The position numbers were made by a program, and so were the translations under genes. 64,000 nt of DNA, from assembly GCF_019357495.1 (NCBI RefSeq), contig NZ_CP079110.1, forward strand, positions 992,001-1,056,000. The letters are read 5' to 3'. The stretch comes from Nosocomiicoccus ampullae (GTDB taxonomy: Bacteria > Bacillota > Bacilli > Staphylococcales > Salinicoccaceae). The notes under the pieces are model-generated. The model did no database searches. It was given only the letters and a program-made list of their open reading frames with translations, and was not told where the DNA came from. The first letter of the stretch is position 1, and every line of letters starts with the position of its first letter. Positions 8,639 to 17,959 of the stretch are shown here, in pieces.

Positions 8639-10237
8639 TTACACCTTACTTTCATCAGCTGGGTTAGTTAGATATTTAACGATATTATCTAATACCTCAT
8701 CAGTTACAGTACCGATATTTAAGCGTACTGGACGATTTGAAGTTGAAATTGTAACGAGACAGTCATTTCCTTCAAACAGTTTATCAGCACCTTCAATAAC
8801 TCTATTATTCTTATCATAATACGAAATTTTAGTCTGAATTAAATTAAGTAGTTGATATTTAATCGATGCATCTGTATTTGTATGATTTAGTACTAAGTGA
8901 ATACCTAAAGCTTTACCCTGTTTTAATATTTGTAAAATTTGCCTGATAACTTCAGGGTTATTACGTTCAAAAATTTTATCGACTTCATCGATATATACAA
9001 TAATTGAGCTTTTACGTGATTCTTGCTTAACACGTGTATTAAAGCTTTGAATATTACGTACATGTGCCCTTCTAAATTGAACGTTACGGCGATTCAACTC
9101 ATCTATTATATCACTTAATGCATCATTATCGTTAACTGATTTTCTTTCACTGAATTTATGACTTAAGTTGTCATAAGGATTGAAAATATCATCGTCAGAA
9201 ATGATTTTAAAATTAAATGCGTGATCACTATGATTCATAAGTAATGATACAAGTAAGTTATCAATCACTTCTGTACTTTTTTCTTCGTTACCGTAAATGA
9301 GTATATGTCCAGCTTTTCTTAATTCATATGTAAAAATTCTATTATCTACTGTTTTACCAAGTGCAAATCTAAAATCATTCTTTCTTAATTTTAAGCTACT
9401 ATTTAAAAACAGTGTTTTATATAGAATTTCGTGCTCGTTATCAACTGGAAATTCAATTTGAATATTATTATCTCCTAGCACTTCTGAAACAATTCGAACA
9501 TTTTCTTTCCGTAGAGCCCCTTCTAATTGTGCCTTTACATCATCAATTCGTGATAATTTAAAATGACGGTTTAACTGAATATTATAAGCTCCAACAACAC
9601 CGTTTGAAATATATTCTGTCGCTTTACCTTCAATACCGATACTATTAAGAATACGATTTATTTCATCTAAATTTTCATTGTCATATTTAACAAAGTCTTC
9701 ATCTTGTTCGCGACCTAATATACTTACTGGTGGCAATGTTTTACTCGGACCGATACGTCTATCTTCTTGAAGTGTAACCGGCGCTTCTTTAGTGTTAGAC
9801 TCGACTACTTTACGTTTTTTATATTCGAGTTCTTTTTGTCTTTCTTCTTGTTTTAAACGAGCTGCTTCTCTAGAACGTTCACGCGCCTCTTTTGCTTCAC
9901 GTTTTTTCACAATATCAGCGATAATTGGAGATTCATGATACTCAAACTTACGGCGGTATTCAGCAGTCTCATCATATTCGCGACGATTTGGATTTTTTGT
10001 ACCATGAATTGCAGAAGGTACAACGCGTGCTTTAGTAATCGTTTGACTGGATGGTCGCTTTACTGAACGCCTCTCTAGAAAATCAGATTGAGAGGAATCT
10101 TTTTTAATAGACTCCTCTTTTTTACTTTCTTCATTTAATTCAAATGGGAAAGGAAAACGTTTATTTAATTTCATGTCATCTATTGTTTCATTACTAAATT
10201 TTCGATCTTGAAATCTATTTCTTGATCTTCTACGCAT
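8639..10237 (-). CDS. SftA/FtsK-type translocase homologue, degenerate and short
   Basis: 532 residues in the place where Bacillus has sftA (ytpS) and staphylococci a ~1,270-residue FtsK-family gene. The N-terminal third is charged linker with no membrane helix. Residues ~225-505 align by eye with the FtsK alpha-beta motor: [62 protein letters not shown] (Walker B) and [13 protein letters not shown]. The Walker A loop, normally GxTGSGKS, reads GNEEKS and lacks the GSGK core. The C-terminal gamma DNA-reading domain is absent. It is therefore probably unable to pump DNA and may be a structural septum factor. No frameshift is seen; the frame is fully open. Confidence 0.75.
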   Translation of the reverse strand: MRRRSRNRFQDRKFSNETIDDMKLNKRFPFPFELNEESKKEESIKKDSSQSDFLERRSVKRPSSQTITKARVVPSAIHGTKNPNRREYDETAEYRRKFEYHESPIIADIVKKREAKEARERSREAARLKQEERQKELEYKKRKVVESNTKEAPVTLQEDRRIGPSKTLPPVSILGREQDEDFVKYDNENLDEINRILNSIGIEGKATEYISNGVVGAYNIQLNRHFKLSRIDDVKAQLEGALRKENVRIVSEVLGDNNIQIEFPVDNEHEILYKTLFLNSSLKLRKNDFRFALGKTVDNRIFTYELRKAGHILIYGNEEKSTEVIDNLLVSLLMNHSDHAFNFKIISDDDIFNPYDNLSHKFSERKSVNDNDALSDIIDELNRRNVQFRRAHVRNIQSFNTRVKQESRKSSIIVYIDEVDKIFERNNPEVIRQILQILKQGKALGIHLVLNHTNTDASIKYQLLNLIQTKISYYDKNNRVIEGADKLFEGNDCLVTISTSNRPVRLNIGTVTDEVLDNIVKYLTNPADESKV

Positions 10238-10252
10238 CCTTATTCCCCCTTA

Positions 10253-10834
10253 CTAGTTAAAAAATGGTTGTCCAATTTCGTAACTATCGTCTAATACATA
10301 AATTCCTCTTACACCGTCATCTTCTAATCCTAACTCTTTTCTTGAAGAGATCATTCCGTTAGATTTAACACCTCTTAGCTCTGACGGTTTAATATATAAG
10401 CCATTCGGCATAAATGCTCCGACTTTCGCTACGACTACTTTTTGACCTTTATCAATATTTGGTGCACCACAAACAATTTGTAACACTTCGTCACCAACGT
10501 CAACTTTTGTCACACTTAAACGGTCCGCATCCTCATGTTGCTCACACTCTTTTACATACCCAACTACAAATTTCGGAGTTAAATCTGGATTAATTTCGTC
10601 TAAATCTCCATGAATAATATCGTTAATCTTTTGAACAATTTCTTCATTCGCTGTTTCTTTTTCTAATTCTTCTTCAGTGAATTTTTCACTCGCATTAAAA
10701 ATATTTAGACCGAGTAGTTTATCGTTATTTAAAATCGCTGTAAAACCGTCGAAATCTTTCGTTTCAAATGAATTACTACCTTCTAATGATACGAGCAAGA
10801 CATCTCCAATATTTTTATTATATGTTAATTTCAT
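10253..10834 (-). CDS. ytpR: YtpR, tRNA-binding-domain protein
   Basis: 193 residues. The C-terminal half is an EMAP-II/Trbp111 OB-fold of the kind appended to PheT ([20 protein letters not shown], then [20 protein letters not shown] and [10 protein letters not shown]). The N-terminal ~85 residues are YtpR-specific. Role unknown; RNA binding is inferred from the fold. SD GAGAAACA region precedes ATG at 10834. Same operon order as Bacillus ytpQ-ytpR-ytpS. Confidence 0.88.
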   Translation of the reverse strand: MKLTYNKNIGDVLLVSLEGSNSFETKDFDGFTAILNNDKLLGLNIFNASEKFTEEELEKETANEEIVQKINDIIHGDLDEINPDLTPKFVVGYVKECEQHEDADRLSVTKVDVGDEVLQIVCGAPNIDKGQKVVVAKVGAFMPNGLYIKPSELRGVKSNGMISSRKELGLEDDGVRGIYVLDDSYEIGQPFFN

Positions 10835-10849
10835 TGTTTCTCACCTTTA

Positions 10850-11662
10850 TTATTTGTTCTTATCTTTATTATAGTTCTTTGTCTTACCTAAAATAAACAC
10901 CGGCTCTAGTTTTTTATCTCTATAACTAAAGCTTAAACTTGTGATTGGTGTTAAACCTTCAGCAAAGTACTGCATCATCATCTGAGCCATAATATCATAA
11001 CCGACTTCATTTTTAACATCTACGATAATTAGTACATCTTGATGTGGTAAGCCAATCATCATTTCTCCGTCAACTTGACTGTGAAATTCGTTTAAAAAGT
11101 CTTCATTTAAAATTCTAGATGCATCGTATCCGTCTTTATGACTGATGAAGTAAAAGTCATTTTCTTGGACTGTTTCTTTCTTTGTTTTAATACTTAACTC
11201 ACTTAAGTTATTATACGCTTTTTCTTTAACTTCTTCTTTCGTTAAGTTTAATTTTTCAAGTAATTCTTCATCGATTAATTCATAAGAACGTCCATGATCA
11301 AGCGCATAGAAAATAACAGTTTCTGCTGTATGCTCGTCTACTAAAAATTTTGTACCCTCTTTTGTCTCTTTAGGAAAACTTGTACTTCTGACAACTGGGT
11401 AAATTTTATCAACATTAACTTCTTCTTTGTCATCTGCCATACGAAGTAACGTTTCTTTAACATAGTAGACAATCTCATCGATAATTTCTTCAGACTTATT
11501 TGCCTTTTGAAGTAGTTTATTTAACTCGATATCGACACCTTTAAAGTTATCTTTTCTCTCGACTCTTAATCTTTCTTCTTTTCTATTAAATCGACTATCA
11601 TATTCTAACTCTGTGTCATCGAGTTTTTTTAAAACTTTATCTTTTAATTCAGTGACATTCAT
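10850..11662 (-). CDS. ytpQ: YtpQ (DUF1444) family protein
   Basis: 270-residue cytoplasmic protein of the YtpQ/DUF1444 family, recognised from length, position before ytpR and the conserved stretch MMIGLPHQDVLIIVDV followed by a C-terminal SFSYRDKKLEPVFIL. No catalytic residues are assigned in this family. SD GGAGGAATTTC precedes ATG at 11662; 12 bases after the upstream EIIC-like gene. Confidence 0.85.
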   Translation of the reverse strand: MNVTELKDKVLKKLDDTELEYDSRFNRKEERLRVERKDNFKGVDIELNKLLQKANKSEEIIDEIVYYVKETLLRMADDKEEVNVDKIYPVVRSTSFPKETKEGTKFLVDEHTAETVIFYALDHGRSYELIDEELLEKLNLTKEEVKEKAYNNLSELSIKTKKETVQENDFYFISHKDGYDASRILNEDFLNEFHSQVDGEMMIGLPHQDVLIIVDVKNEVGYDIMAQMMMQYFAEGLTPITSLSFSYRDKKLEPVFILGKTKNYNKDKNK

Positions 11663-11674
11663 GAAATTCCTCCG

Positions 11675-12667
11675 TTATTCATTACCTAAATTCAGTACTT
11701 GGTCACCAGGTTTAATTAATCGAGCATTAAATAATACTTTGTAAAACGCATAAGTGACAACACCTGGAAGTATGAGGTGAAATACTGTAATTAGTATATA
11801 TGTTGTCATATTTGGCCCCATCGTTTCAATTGCCATGATTTGGCCAACAAGTCCACTCGTTCCCATTCCTGCACCTGCACTATTATTTAACATCGGGAAA
11901 AACACTGTCATTATCGGTGCGACAATAATACTTGCAATTGATGGTGGTAAAATAATCCACGGATTTTTAATGATGTTTGCAACTTGTAACATTGAAGTTC
12001 CAAGCCCAATTGATAAAACCCCTGAAGAACCATTATCTTTATAACTCATCAGTGCTAAACCGACCATATGACAACAACATCCAATTACCGCCGCAGCTGC
12101 TGCGAGCCCGTCAATATCAATTATAACAGCAAGCGCTGCACTTGAGATTGGTGCAGTTAACGTAATTCCAAATACTAATGCAACGAGCATACCCATTATA
12201 AATGGATTTTGCTCAACTGCAAAGTTTACAAATGATCCGAGTGATGTCATTAATTTAGCAATATATGGACCGACAAATTTACCAACTAAAAACCCAATGA
12301 TTATCGTTAGTATTGGAGAAATTAAAATATCTAATTTGGTACGTCCCGCATACAATCTAGAAAGTTCAGTTGCAACTAATACTGCGATAAAACTTCCTGC
12401 AACGCCTCCAAATTCATAAGCACTATACCCAACTGTTACAGCTGAGAATATAACGAGAGGATGTGCTTTTAGACCATATGCGATACTCGCACCTATCGCT
12501 GCACCAGTTAAACTCATCGCGAGTTCCCCAACCGGAATTAATTCACTTAACATTGGAACATAAGTCCCAATCGTTTTAATGATTAAACCAATAAGTAACG
12601 AAGAAAATAATCCAAGTGCCATAAAGCTCATCGAATCAATGAACCAGCGCTTTAATAATGTTCTCAT
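11675..12667 (-). CDS. PTS EIIC-like membrane protein (PTS_EIIC_2 family)
   Basis: 330 residues with about nine hydrophobic helices, rich in Gly/Ala (VIIDIDGLAAAAAVIGCCCH, SAGAGMGTSGLVGQ). It resembles the stand-alone EIIC-type transporter next to ytoP in staphylococci. No EIIA or EIIB partner is adjacent, so PTS coupling is doubtful; substrate unknown. Its ATG overlaps the stop of the M42 peptidase gene by 4 bases, suggesting transport of something the peptidase acts on or simple coupling. Confidence 0.75.
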   Translation of the reverse strand: MRTLLKRWFIDSMSFMALGLFSSLLIGLIIKTIGTYVPMLSELIPVGELAMSLTGAAIGASIAYGLKAHPLVIFSAVTVGYSAYEFGGVAGSFIAVLVATELSRLYAGRTKLDILISPILTIIIGFLVGKFVGPYIAKLMTSLGSFVNFAVEQNPFIMGMLVALVFGITLTAPISSAALAVIIDIDGLAAAAAVIGCCCHMVGLALMSYKDNGSSGVLSIGLGTSMLQVANIIKNPWIILPPSIASIIVAPIMTVFFPMLNNSAGAGMGTSGLVGQIMAIETMGPNMTTYILITVFHLILPGVVTYAFYKVLFNARLIKPGDQVLNLGNE

Positions 12668-13746
12668 CCTCTTAACTCCTGTACTTTTTCTTCATCAATT
12701 CCTTTGATTAATTCAGTTAATAATTTTTTTGCTTCTAAGTAGTCATTTTTATTAATAATTGAGTGACTTGTATGGATATATCTTGAGCAGATTCCAACGA
12801 CAGCACTTGGTACTCCGTCGTTAGACACATGAATACTTCCAGCATCTGTACCTCCTGGAGATAAATAATACTGATACTTAACGTTATGATCTTCTGCTGT
12901 TTTTAGTAAGTAGTCTCTCATTGGTTTACCTAAAATCATCGTACCATCTTTAATTCTAAGTAACGTACCTTCACCAAGCTTACCGAGGTCATCTTTTTTA
13001 CCGAGCATATCGTTAGCTGGCGAACAGTCTACAACAAACGCCACATCAGGTTTAATTAAGTTCGCACTTGCTTTTGCACCTCTTAAACCGACTTCTTCTT
13101 GAACGTTTGCACCGATGTATAAATTACAATCAAGCTCAACATCTTTTAATGCTTCTAATACTTCTAAAGCAATTAAACATCCGTAACGGTTGTCCCATGC
13201 TTTTGCTAAAAACTTATCTTCAGTCAATTTTTCAAACTTAACGTTTGGTACAATTGAATCACCGATATTCACACCCATTTCTAGCGCTTCTTCTTTAGAA
13301 TCTGCACCGATATCGAGTAACATATCTTTAATCTTTGTACCCGTATCTTTTGATTCACCACGTCTAAAGTGAACTGGTACACTTCCGATGACTCCAGTAA
13401 GTTCTTTATTATCATTTGTTCTTACAGACATTCTTTGACTAAGTAATACATCTTCAGACCAACCGCCAAGTGGTGTGAATTTTAGAAATCCGTTATCTGT
13501 AATTTCAGTAACCATAAAACCTACTTCGTCCATGTGGCCAGCAACTAAAACGTTAGGAGCGTTTTCATTTTTTGATTTCTTAACTGCAAAAATACCACCT
13601 AAACCGTCATTAATGTAGTCGACATCTAACGCTTCAAATTCTTCTCTTAAGTAGTTACGTACTAAATCCTCAAATCCTGGTGCTCCATGTAGTTCTGTTA
13701 ATACTTTCATTCTTTCTAAAGTTTTCTCGCTAAAATTCATGTGCAT
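12664..13746 (-). CDS. ytoP: M42-family metallo-aminopeptidase (YtoP/PepA-like)
   Basis: 360 residues, typical for M42 glutamyl/general aminopeptidases that form tetrahedral cytosolic particles. Metal and catalytic residues are visible: VAGHMDEVGFMV (His/Asp), AKAWDNRYGC (bridging Asp), VQEEVGLRGA (catalytic Glu pair), VDCSPAND and the late HTSHSI histidine. Two start codons are possible (ATG at 13746 or 13740); AAAGGAAG lies 4 or 10 bases upstream. Begins an operon with the EIIC-like gene. Confidence 0.92.
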   Translation of the reverse strand: MHMNFSEKTLERMKVLTELHGAPGFEDLVRNYLREEFEALDVDYINDGLGGIFAVKKSKNENAPNVLVAGHMDEVGFMVTEITDNGFLKFTPLGGWSEDVLLSQRMSVRTNDNKELTGVIGSVPVHFRRGESKDTGTKIKDMLLDIGADSKEEALEMGVNIGDSIVPNVKFEKLTEDKFLAKAWDNRYGCLIALEVLEALKDVELDCNLYIGANVQEEVGLRGAKASANLIKPDVAFVVDCSPANDMLGKKDDLGKLGEGTLLRIKDGTMILGKPMRDYLLKTAEDHNVKYQYYLSPGGTDAGSIHVSNDGVPSAVVGICSRYIHTSHSIINKNDYLEAKKLLTELIKGIDEEKVQELRG

Positions 13747-13812
13747 TTCTTCCTTTCTAAATTTATATTTATTAATGATTATGGTAGACTAACAGAAAGG
13801 GAGGCTACCATA

Positions 13813-14112
13813 ATGTCAAAACGAAGTTTTTGGACAATTGTCCTAAGTGTTGTAGCAATTGTACCCGTAATTTTATGGGTAATTTCAAGACGTACAATCG
13901 ATGTTGATAAAGTACTAGATAACCTTTACTTACAATTCGATGGTATTTCTTTTGTATCTGTTGACTACAATCAGTCAAATTCAGAACGATTTGGCCAAAA
14001 CCCAAAAGTACTTCATGGAGTTGTTCACGTTGAACAAGGTGATGACCTTCAAAAGTACAATTTCACTGCAAATAAATATACTGGTGAAATCATGGAGATT
14101 ACTGTACAGTAA
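13813..14112 (+). CDS. Small membrane-anchored PepSY-like protein (YtzB-like)
   Basis: 99 residues: one N-terminal membrane helix (FWTIVLSVVAIVPVILWVIS), then an extracytoplasmic domain ending YNFTANKYTGEIMEITVQ, which looks like the last strand of a PepSY domain. Start ATG at 13813 is set by GGGAGGC at 13799-13805. In Bacillus a similar small protein, ytzB, sits beside ytoP. Function unknown; PepSY proteins often inhibit proteases. Confidence 0.75.
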   Translation: MSKRSFWTIVLSVVAIVPVILWVISRRTIDVDKVLDNLYLQFDGISFVSVDYNQSNSERFGQNPKVLHGVVHVEQGDDLQKYNFTANKYTGEIMEITVQ

Positions 14113-14170
14113 TTTCCATGTTTTTATATATGAATATATTTTATCAAACTATTGTGATAACAGAAACTAA

Positions 14171-14196
14171 GAAAAAAGCACCTACTAAAGGTGCTA
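14171..14196 (-). terminator. trmB terminator
   Basis: Stem AGCACCT/AGGTGCT with 5-base loop and a T-run on the minus strand. It overlaps the trmB stop codon. Confidence 0.8.
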
Positions 14197-14826
14197 AAAC
14201 TGAATGACTATTTTATAAATTTTAAATCCTTTGCTACTAAACTTTTCTTCATATTCTGTACGAATATTATCTTCATCTTCTTCATCATGTAAATCTAGGT
14301 TAACTTCTAAAAATTCTGTACCAAATTGATTTAAAGATATTAAACTATATTCAAATAGTCCTCTATTATCTGTTTTAAATTGTAATGTCCCATTGTCATT
14401 TAAAATCTTTTTATATTGTGATAAAAATGACTCATATGTTAGACGTCGTTTTTCATGACGATTTTTTGGCCATGGATCAGAAAAATTCAAGTAAATTTTA
14501 GATACTTCATCTTCATTAAAATATTCATCTAGTAAGTTCGCGTCATATAATAGTAAACGAACATTTGTTAAACCTTCTTCAAGTACTTTTTCTAGTACTC
14601 TAATTAGAACGTTTTTCTCAATTTCAATACCAACGAAGTTAATATCGGGATTCTCTTTCGCTAGCGTTGTAATGAATTGCCCCATCCCAGTACCAACTTC
14701 TATATGAATATCGTTATCATTATTAAAAAATTCTTTTATATTGTTTTTATATGAACCGTCTACATCGACGATATGATTATTTTCTTTTAGAAAATCCATC
14801 GCCCACGGTTTATTTCTCATTCTCAC
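14194..14826 (-). CDS. trmB: tRNA (guanine-N7-)-methyltransferase TrmB
   Basis: 210 residues, full TrmB length. Methylates G46 of tRNA using SAM. Motifs: HIEVGTGMGQFITTLA (SAM loop), FVGIEIEKNVL, YLNFSDPWPKNRHEKRRLT (TrmB signature with the catalytic Asp) and TDNRGLFEYS near the end. 11 bases downstream of ytmP, the pair known from Bacillus. Confidence 0.96.
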   Translation of the reverse strand: MRMRNKPWAMDFLKENNHIVDVDGSYKNNIKEFFNNDNDIHIEVGTGMGQFITTLAKENPDINFVGIEIEKNVLIRVLEKVLEEGLTNVRLLLYDANLLDEYFNEDEVSKIYLNFSDPWPKNRHEKRRLTYESFLSQYKKILNDNGTLQFKTDNRGLFEYSLISLNQFGTEFLEVNLDLHDEEDEDNIRTEYEEKFSSKGFKIYKIVIQF

Positions 14827-14837
14827 AATTTTTACCT

Positions 14838-15629
14838 CTATATAAACATATCTTTTTCTAAAATATCATTTAAGAAAATAATCCAGTCGTTCATTTCCTT
14901 AAATCTTTTACGATCTTCATACCACTGAATCATCGTTAAACATTGAATTAGCGTATACCACTTCATACGTTTTCTAAAGTCATGGTCAAGTGTTTTACCG
15001 TACTTAGATAACCACTCTTCCCAATCCTTAAAATCAACATAAGTATATAAAATCATACCAATATCAATTGCTGGATCTGCAATCATTGCACCTTCCCAGT
15101 CGACTAAGAAAAGTTCATCTTCGTCTGATAATAACCAATTTTTATGGTTCACATCACCATGACATACTCTACAAAAATCTGGGTCGATTTGTGGAACTTT
15201 ATTTTTTAAATATTTGATTGCAGCTCTCACTGTATGGTGTGCATTAATTTTTGGTGACAGTGAGGTTTCGATTTTATTTAATAATAATTCTGGAAGCATC
15301 GGTTTCATACCGAGTTGTTCAAGTGTGTTTAATAACTTATTTGATGAATGAATTTTTTGCATCAGTGAAGCGACACGGTTAGAATTCATTTCTTCTTCTG
15401 TCAGTGTTCGACCGTTTTTCCAGTGCTGTGCGGTAATTACTTCGCCTGTTTCGATACGTTTAGTCCAAACAAGCTTTGGTACGATTCCTTCAACTGACAA
15501 CATCGTTATAAACGGGCTTGTGTTACGTTTTAAAAAGAACTTATCGCCATTAATTTCTGCTTTATAGGCGTCACTTGACGATCCACCTATCGGATCTAAC
15601 GTCCAGCCTAATTGATAGAAATGTTCCAC
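14838..15629 (-). CDS. ytmP: YtmP, APH/choline-kinase-like phosphotransferase
   Basis: 263 residues of the aminoglycoside/choline kinase fold. The catalytic loop VCHGDVNHKNWLLS (HGDxxxxN) and the metal-binding LVDWEGAMIADPAID (DxD-like) are intact, so it should phosphorylate a small hydroxyl compound; substrate unknown. Start is GTG at 15629 with GAGGTGA upstream. A promoter and a hairpin lie immediately upstream. Confidence 0.88.
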   Translation of the reverse strand: MEHFYQLGWTLDPIGGSSSDAYKAEINGDKFFLKRNTSPFITMLSVEGIVPKLVWTKRIETGEVITAQHWKNGRTLTEEEMNSNRVASLMQKIHSSNKLLNTLEQLGMKPMLPELLLNKIETSLSPKINAHHTVRAAIKYLKNKVPQIDPDFCRVCHGDVNHKNWLLSDEDELFLVDWEGAMIADPAIDIGMILYTYVDFKDWEEWLSKYGKTLDHDFRKRMKWYTLIQCLTMIQWYEDRKRFKEMNDWIIFLNDILEKDMFI

Positions 15630-15664
15630 CGTGTGTTCACCTCACTTTTAAAATATCGTCATTA

Positions 15665-15743
15665 AAAAATGCGCTAAGTAATACTTAATTAGCGCACTTT
15701 TAATTGTATTTAAAATAATATCCACTTTTAGCATTAAATTCAA
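15665..15743 (-). promoter_or_regulatory. Promoter followed at once by a terminator hairpin upstream of ytmP
   Basis: On the minus strand TTGAAT (15738-15743) and TATTAT (15715-15720) are separated by 17 bases, a good sigma-A promoter. About 10 bases past the expected start of transcription comes a hairpin, GCGCTAA/TTAGCGC (15670-15698), with a run of six T. It may be a short attenuated leader of ytmP-trmB, or a terminator for transcripts from pepV. Confidence 0.55.
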
Positions 15744-15933
15744 GACAAAAATTATGTCGTAATATGACAACTATTGTTAATTCATTGATGATGAGTGCTT
15801 AAAGCTAGCATGTTTTTATAGTAGTTTTTTTGTTAACTAAAGTTAAATATTGTTAATCGAATGTACGTTCCTTTTTAACGAAACGATAATTCACATTTTA
15901 CTTTATATATTTCAATCCTTCGTGAAGTTAATA
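15744..15933. other. AT-rich spacer between pepV and the ytmP promoter
   Basis: No ORF with an SD, no known RNA motif. It contains two short GTTAA repeats and a TGTCGTAATATGACA dyad (about 15754-15768) that could bind a regulator. Otherwise nothing recognisable. Confidence 0.4.
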
Positions 15934-17343
15934 TTATTCAACAAGTGCTTCTTCAACTAATATTTTGTGTAATGCTTCTAAATAAATCGTCGTCGCAAGC
16001 ACTAATTCATCGACAGGCATCTGTTCATTTGCTTGGTGCATCGTATCTTTTGTATCTTTAAACATCGCACCGTATGCCACACCGTTTTCTAATACTCGTG
16101 CGTATGTTCCTCCACCAATAGTAAATGGTTCCGTATCGTCTTCGACGTAATTTTTGTATGTGTCTGTTAATACTTTAACGAGTGGAGAATTTTTTTCAAC
16201 ATAGTGTGGTACTTGATCGCTAATGTTCTCTACTGCAATTTTGTGTGCTTCAACTTCTTTTGATAACTTATCAATCGCTGCTTTAAAATCCATACCTAAT
16301 GGATATCGTAAGTTGACACCGAAATAGCTTTTACCATTTAAATCGTAGCGAATGATTCCTGTATTAACAGAAGTTTCACCCATTTCCTCGTGTTTAAAGT
16401 CCATTTTAAACTGCTGACCATCGAAGTTATCTCGAATATAATGATCATAAAATGATAAAAATTCAAATGCACGTTGATCAATTGAAATAATTTTTAAGAA
16501 CCTTAACAATTCTAAGCCAGCATTTTTTCCTTCGAGTGGTGTTGAACCGTGCGCACTTTTACCATGTACAATTAAATCAACTGTATCTTCATTTTTAATG
16601 AAGTCTCCTGTTAACTTCATTTCTTCTAAAAATGCGTCAAATGACTGTTTCAATTTGTCAGCATCGTCTACAGTAATATTTGCAGTTGCTGATTCAGGAA
16701 CCATGTTATAACGTTCACCTGATGTAAACCTATTTAAAACAACGTCACCATATGCTTTAGTATCACTCTCAAATACTAAATCAAATGACGTAATTCCTTT
16801 TTCACCATGAATCACTGGAAATTCTGCGTCAGGTGCAAAACCAAAGTTTGGCATCTCTTCTTTTTTAAAGTATGCATCTGTACATAACCAATCTGACTCT
16901 TCATCCGTACCAATAATTAAGCGCACACGTTGTTTTAATGGTACTTTAAGATCATTTAAAATCTTCATCGCGTAATAAGCTGCGATCGTTGGTCCTTTAT
17001 CATCTTGGACACCGCGAGCGTAAATCACATCATCTTTAATGACCGGTTCGTAAGGATCTGTGTCCCAGCCAGTACCAGCAGGTACAACGTCTACGTGACC
17101 TAAAATACCAAATAAATCTTCTCCGCTACCAAGTTCAATATGACCCGCTAAATTATCGACAACTTTAGTATCCATACCGTCTCGCTCACCTAGAGATAAC
17201 ATGTACATTAATGCCTCTTTAGGCCCGTCACCAACTGGTGCATCCGGTTTACTTTCACCTCTAACACTCTCAATTGAAAGAAGACCTTTTAAATCTTCTA
17301 ACATTTTATCTTTATACTGATTCACAATTTCATTAAAATCCAT
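15934..17343 (-). CDS. pepV: Dipeptidase PepV (M20 family)
   Basis: 469 residues, standard for the PepV/PepD-like zinc dipeptidase that hydrolyses Xaa dipeptides in the cytoplasm. Zinc and catalytic residues visible: LFGILGHVDVVPAG (His, Asp), ARGVQDDKGP (bridging Asp), GTDEESDWL (catalytic Glu and zinc Glu), FAPDAEFPV (Asp) and the C-terminal GGTYAR, DTMHQANE histidine. SD AAGGGG precedes ATG at 17343. Monocistronic by spacing. Confidence 0.95.
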   Translation of the reverse strand: MDFNEIVNQYKDKMLEDLKGLLSIESVRGESKPDAPVGDGPKEALMYMLSLGERDGMDTKVVDNLAGHIELGSGEDLFGILGHVDVVPAGTGWDTDPYEPVIKDDVIYARGVQDDKGPTIAAYYAMKILNDLKVPLKQRVRLIIGTDEESDWLCTDAYFKKEEMPNFGFAPDAEFPVIHGEKGITSFDLVFESDTKAYGDVVLNRFTSGERYNMVPESATANITVDDADKLKQSFDAFLEEMKLTGDFIKNEDTVDLIVHGKSAHGSTPLEGKNAGLELLRFLKIISIDQRAFEFLSFYDHYIRDNFDGQQFKMDFKHEEMGETSVNTGIIRYDLNGKSYFGVNLRYPLGMDFKAAIDKLSKEVEAHKIAVENISDQVPHYVEKNSPLVKVLTDTYKNYVEDDTEPFTIGGGTYARVLENGVAYGAMFKDTKDTMHQANEQMPVDELVLATTIYLEALHKILVEEALVE

Positions 17344-17420
17344 ACAAATTCCCCTTTCTATTTGTAATTTATTATACTAAAGAATTTTATCTATTGCATT
17401 CATATCAAAACTATATGAAA

Positions 17421-17458
17421 TTAAAAAAGACCTTTTAAACCGTTGTTTAAAAGGTCTA
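17421..17458 (-). terminator. Terminator after the four-helix membrane gene
   Basis: Long stem AGACCTTTTAAAC/GTTTAAAAGGTCT with a minus-strand T-run, directly after the stop codon at 17463. Confidence 0.85.
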
Positions 17459-17462
17459 GTAT

Positions 17463-17846
17463 TTATTCCTTTACCATTAAAGTAAGTACAAAGAATAAAA
17501 TATAACTAATTAATAATACTGATCCACCGATAATATATATAATTAGAGTAATACTTGATGGTAAATTAAATGGATTTACGAATTCAAATAACATACCTAA
17601 TGTTAAGCCTATACTCCCAATGATTGCTGTCCATACATGAAGTTTTGTAAGTAGTCCTTCGTTTGATTTAAACACTTTGTAAAATACAGACCACGAGAAT
17701 AAGCTTAACCAGCCAACGACAAGTATGTGAGCGTGTATCGGCCTTAACTCATACGCGCCTGATCCTGCCATATGTGCACCCATCAATGCACCAATTAATC
17801 CAAATGCTGCTGAGAATCTAAGCAATGTCTTACTATAGTTATTCAT
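17463..17846 (-). CDS. Four-helix membrane protein resembling a fragment of heme-copper oxidase subunit I
   Basis: About 127 residues with four membrane helices. The second helix region PIHAHILVVGWLSLFSWSVF carries the His-x-His plus GW pattern seen in NorB/cbb3-type subunit I helices, and helix 1 ends GAHMAGSGA. The protein is far too short to be an oxidase; small stand-alone relatives exist in Bacillus and staphylococci with unknown function. Start ATG at 17846 follows GGAGGAAATC; an earlier ATG at 17858 is inside the SD. Heme binding is possible but unproven. Confidence 0.65.
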   Translation of the reverse strand: MNNYSKTLLRFSAAFGLIGALMGAHMAGSGAYELRPIHAHILVVGWLSLFSWSVFYKVFKSNEGLLTKLHVWTAIIGSIGLTLGMLFEFVNPFNLPSSITLIIYIIGGSVLLISYILFFVLTLMVKE

Positions 17847-17921
17847 GATTTCCTCCATATGTTCATTGTTATTTAAAACTATATAGAGTTAATATGAACG
17901 GAATATGAATGGAAAATATTA

Positions 17922-17953
17922 AAAAACCCTAAAACTTTTATAGTTTTAGGGTG
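17922..17953 (-). terminator. Terminator after YtxH-like repeat gene
   Basis: Stem CCCTAAAAC/GTTTTAGGG with 7-base loop and minus-strand T-run, just past the stop at 17960. Confidence 0.85.
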
Positions 17954-17959
17954 ATTAAA

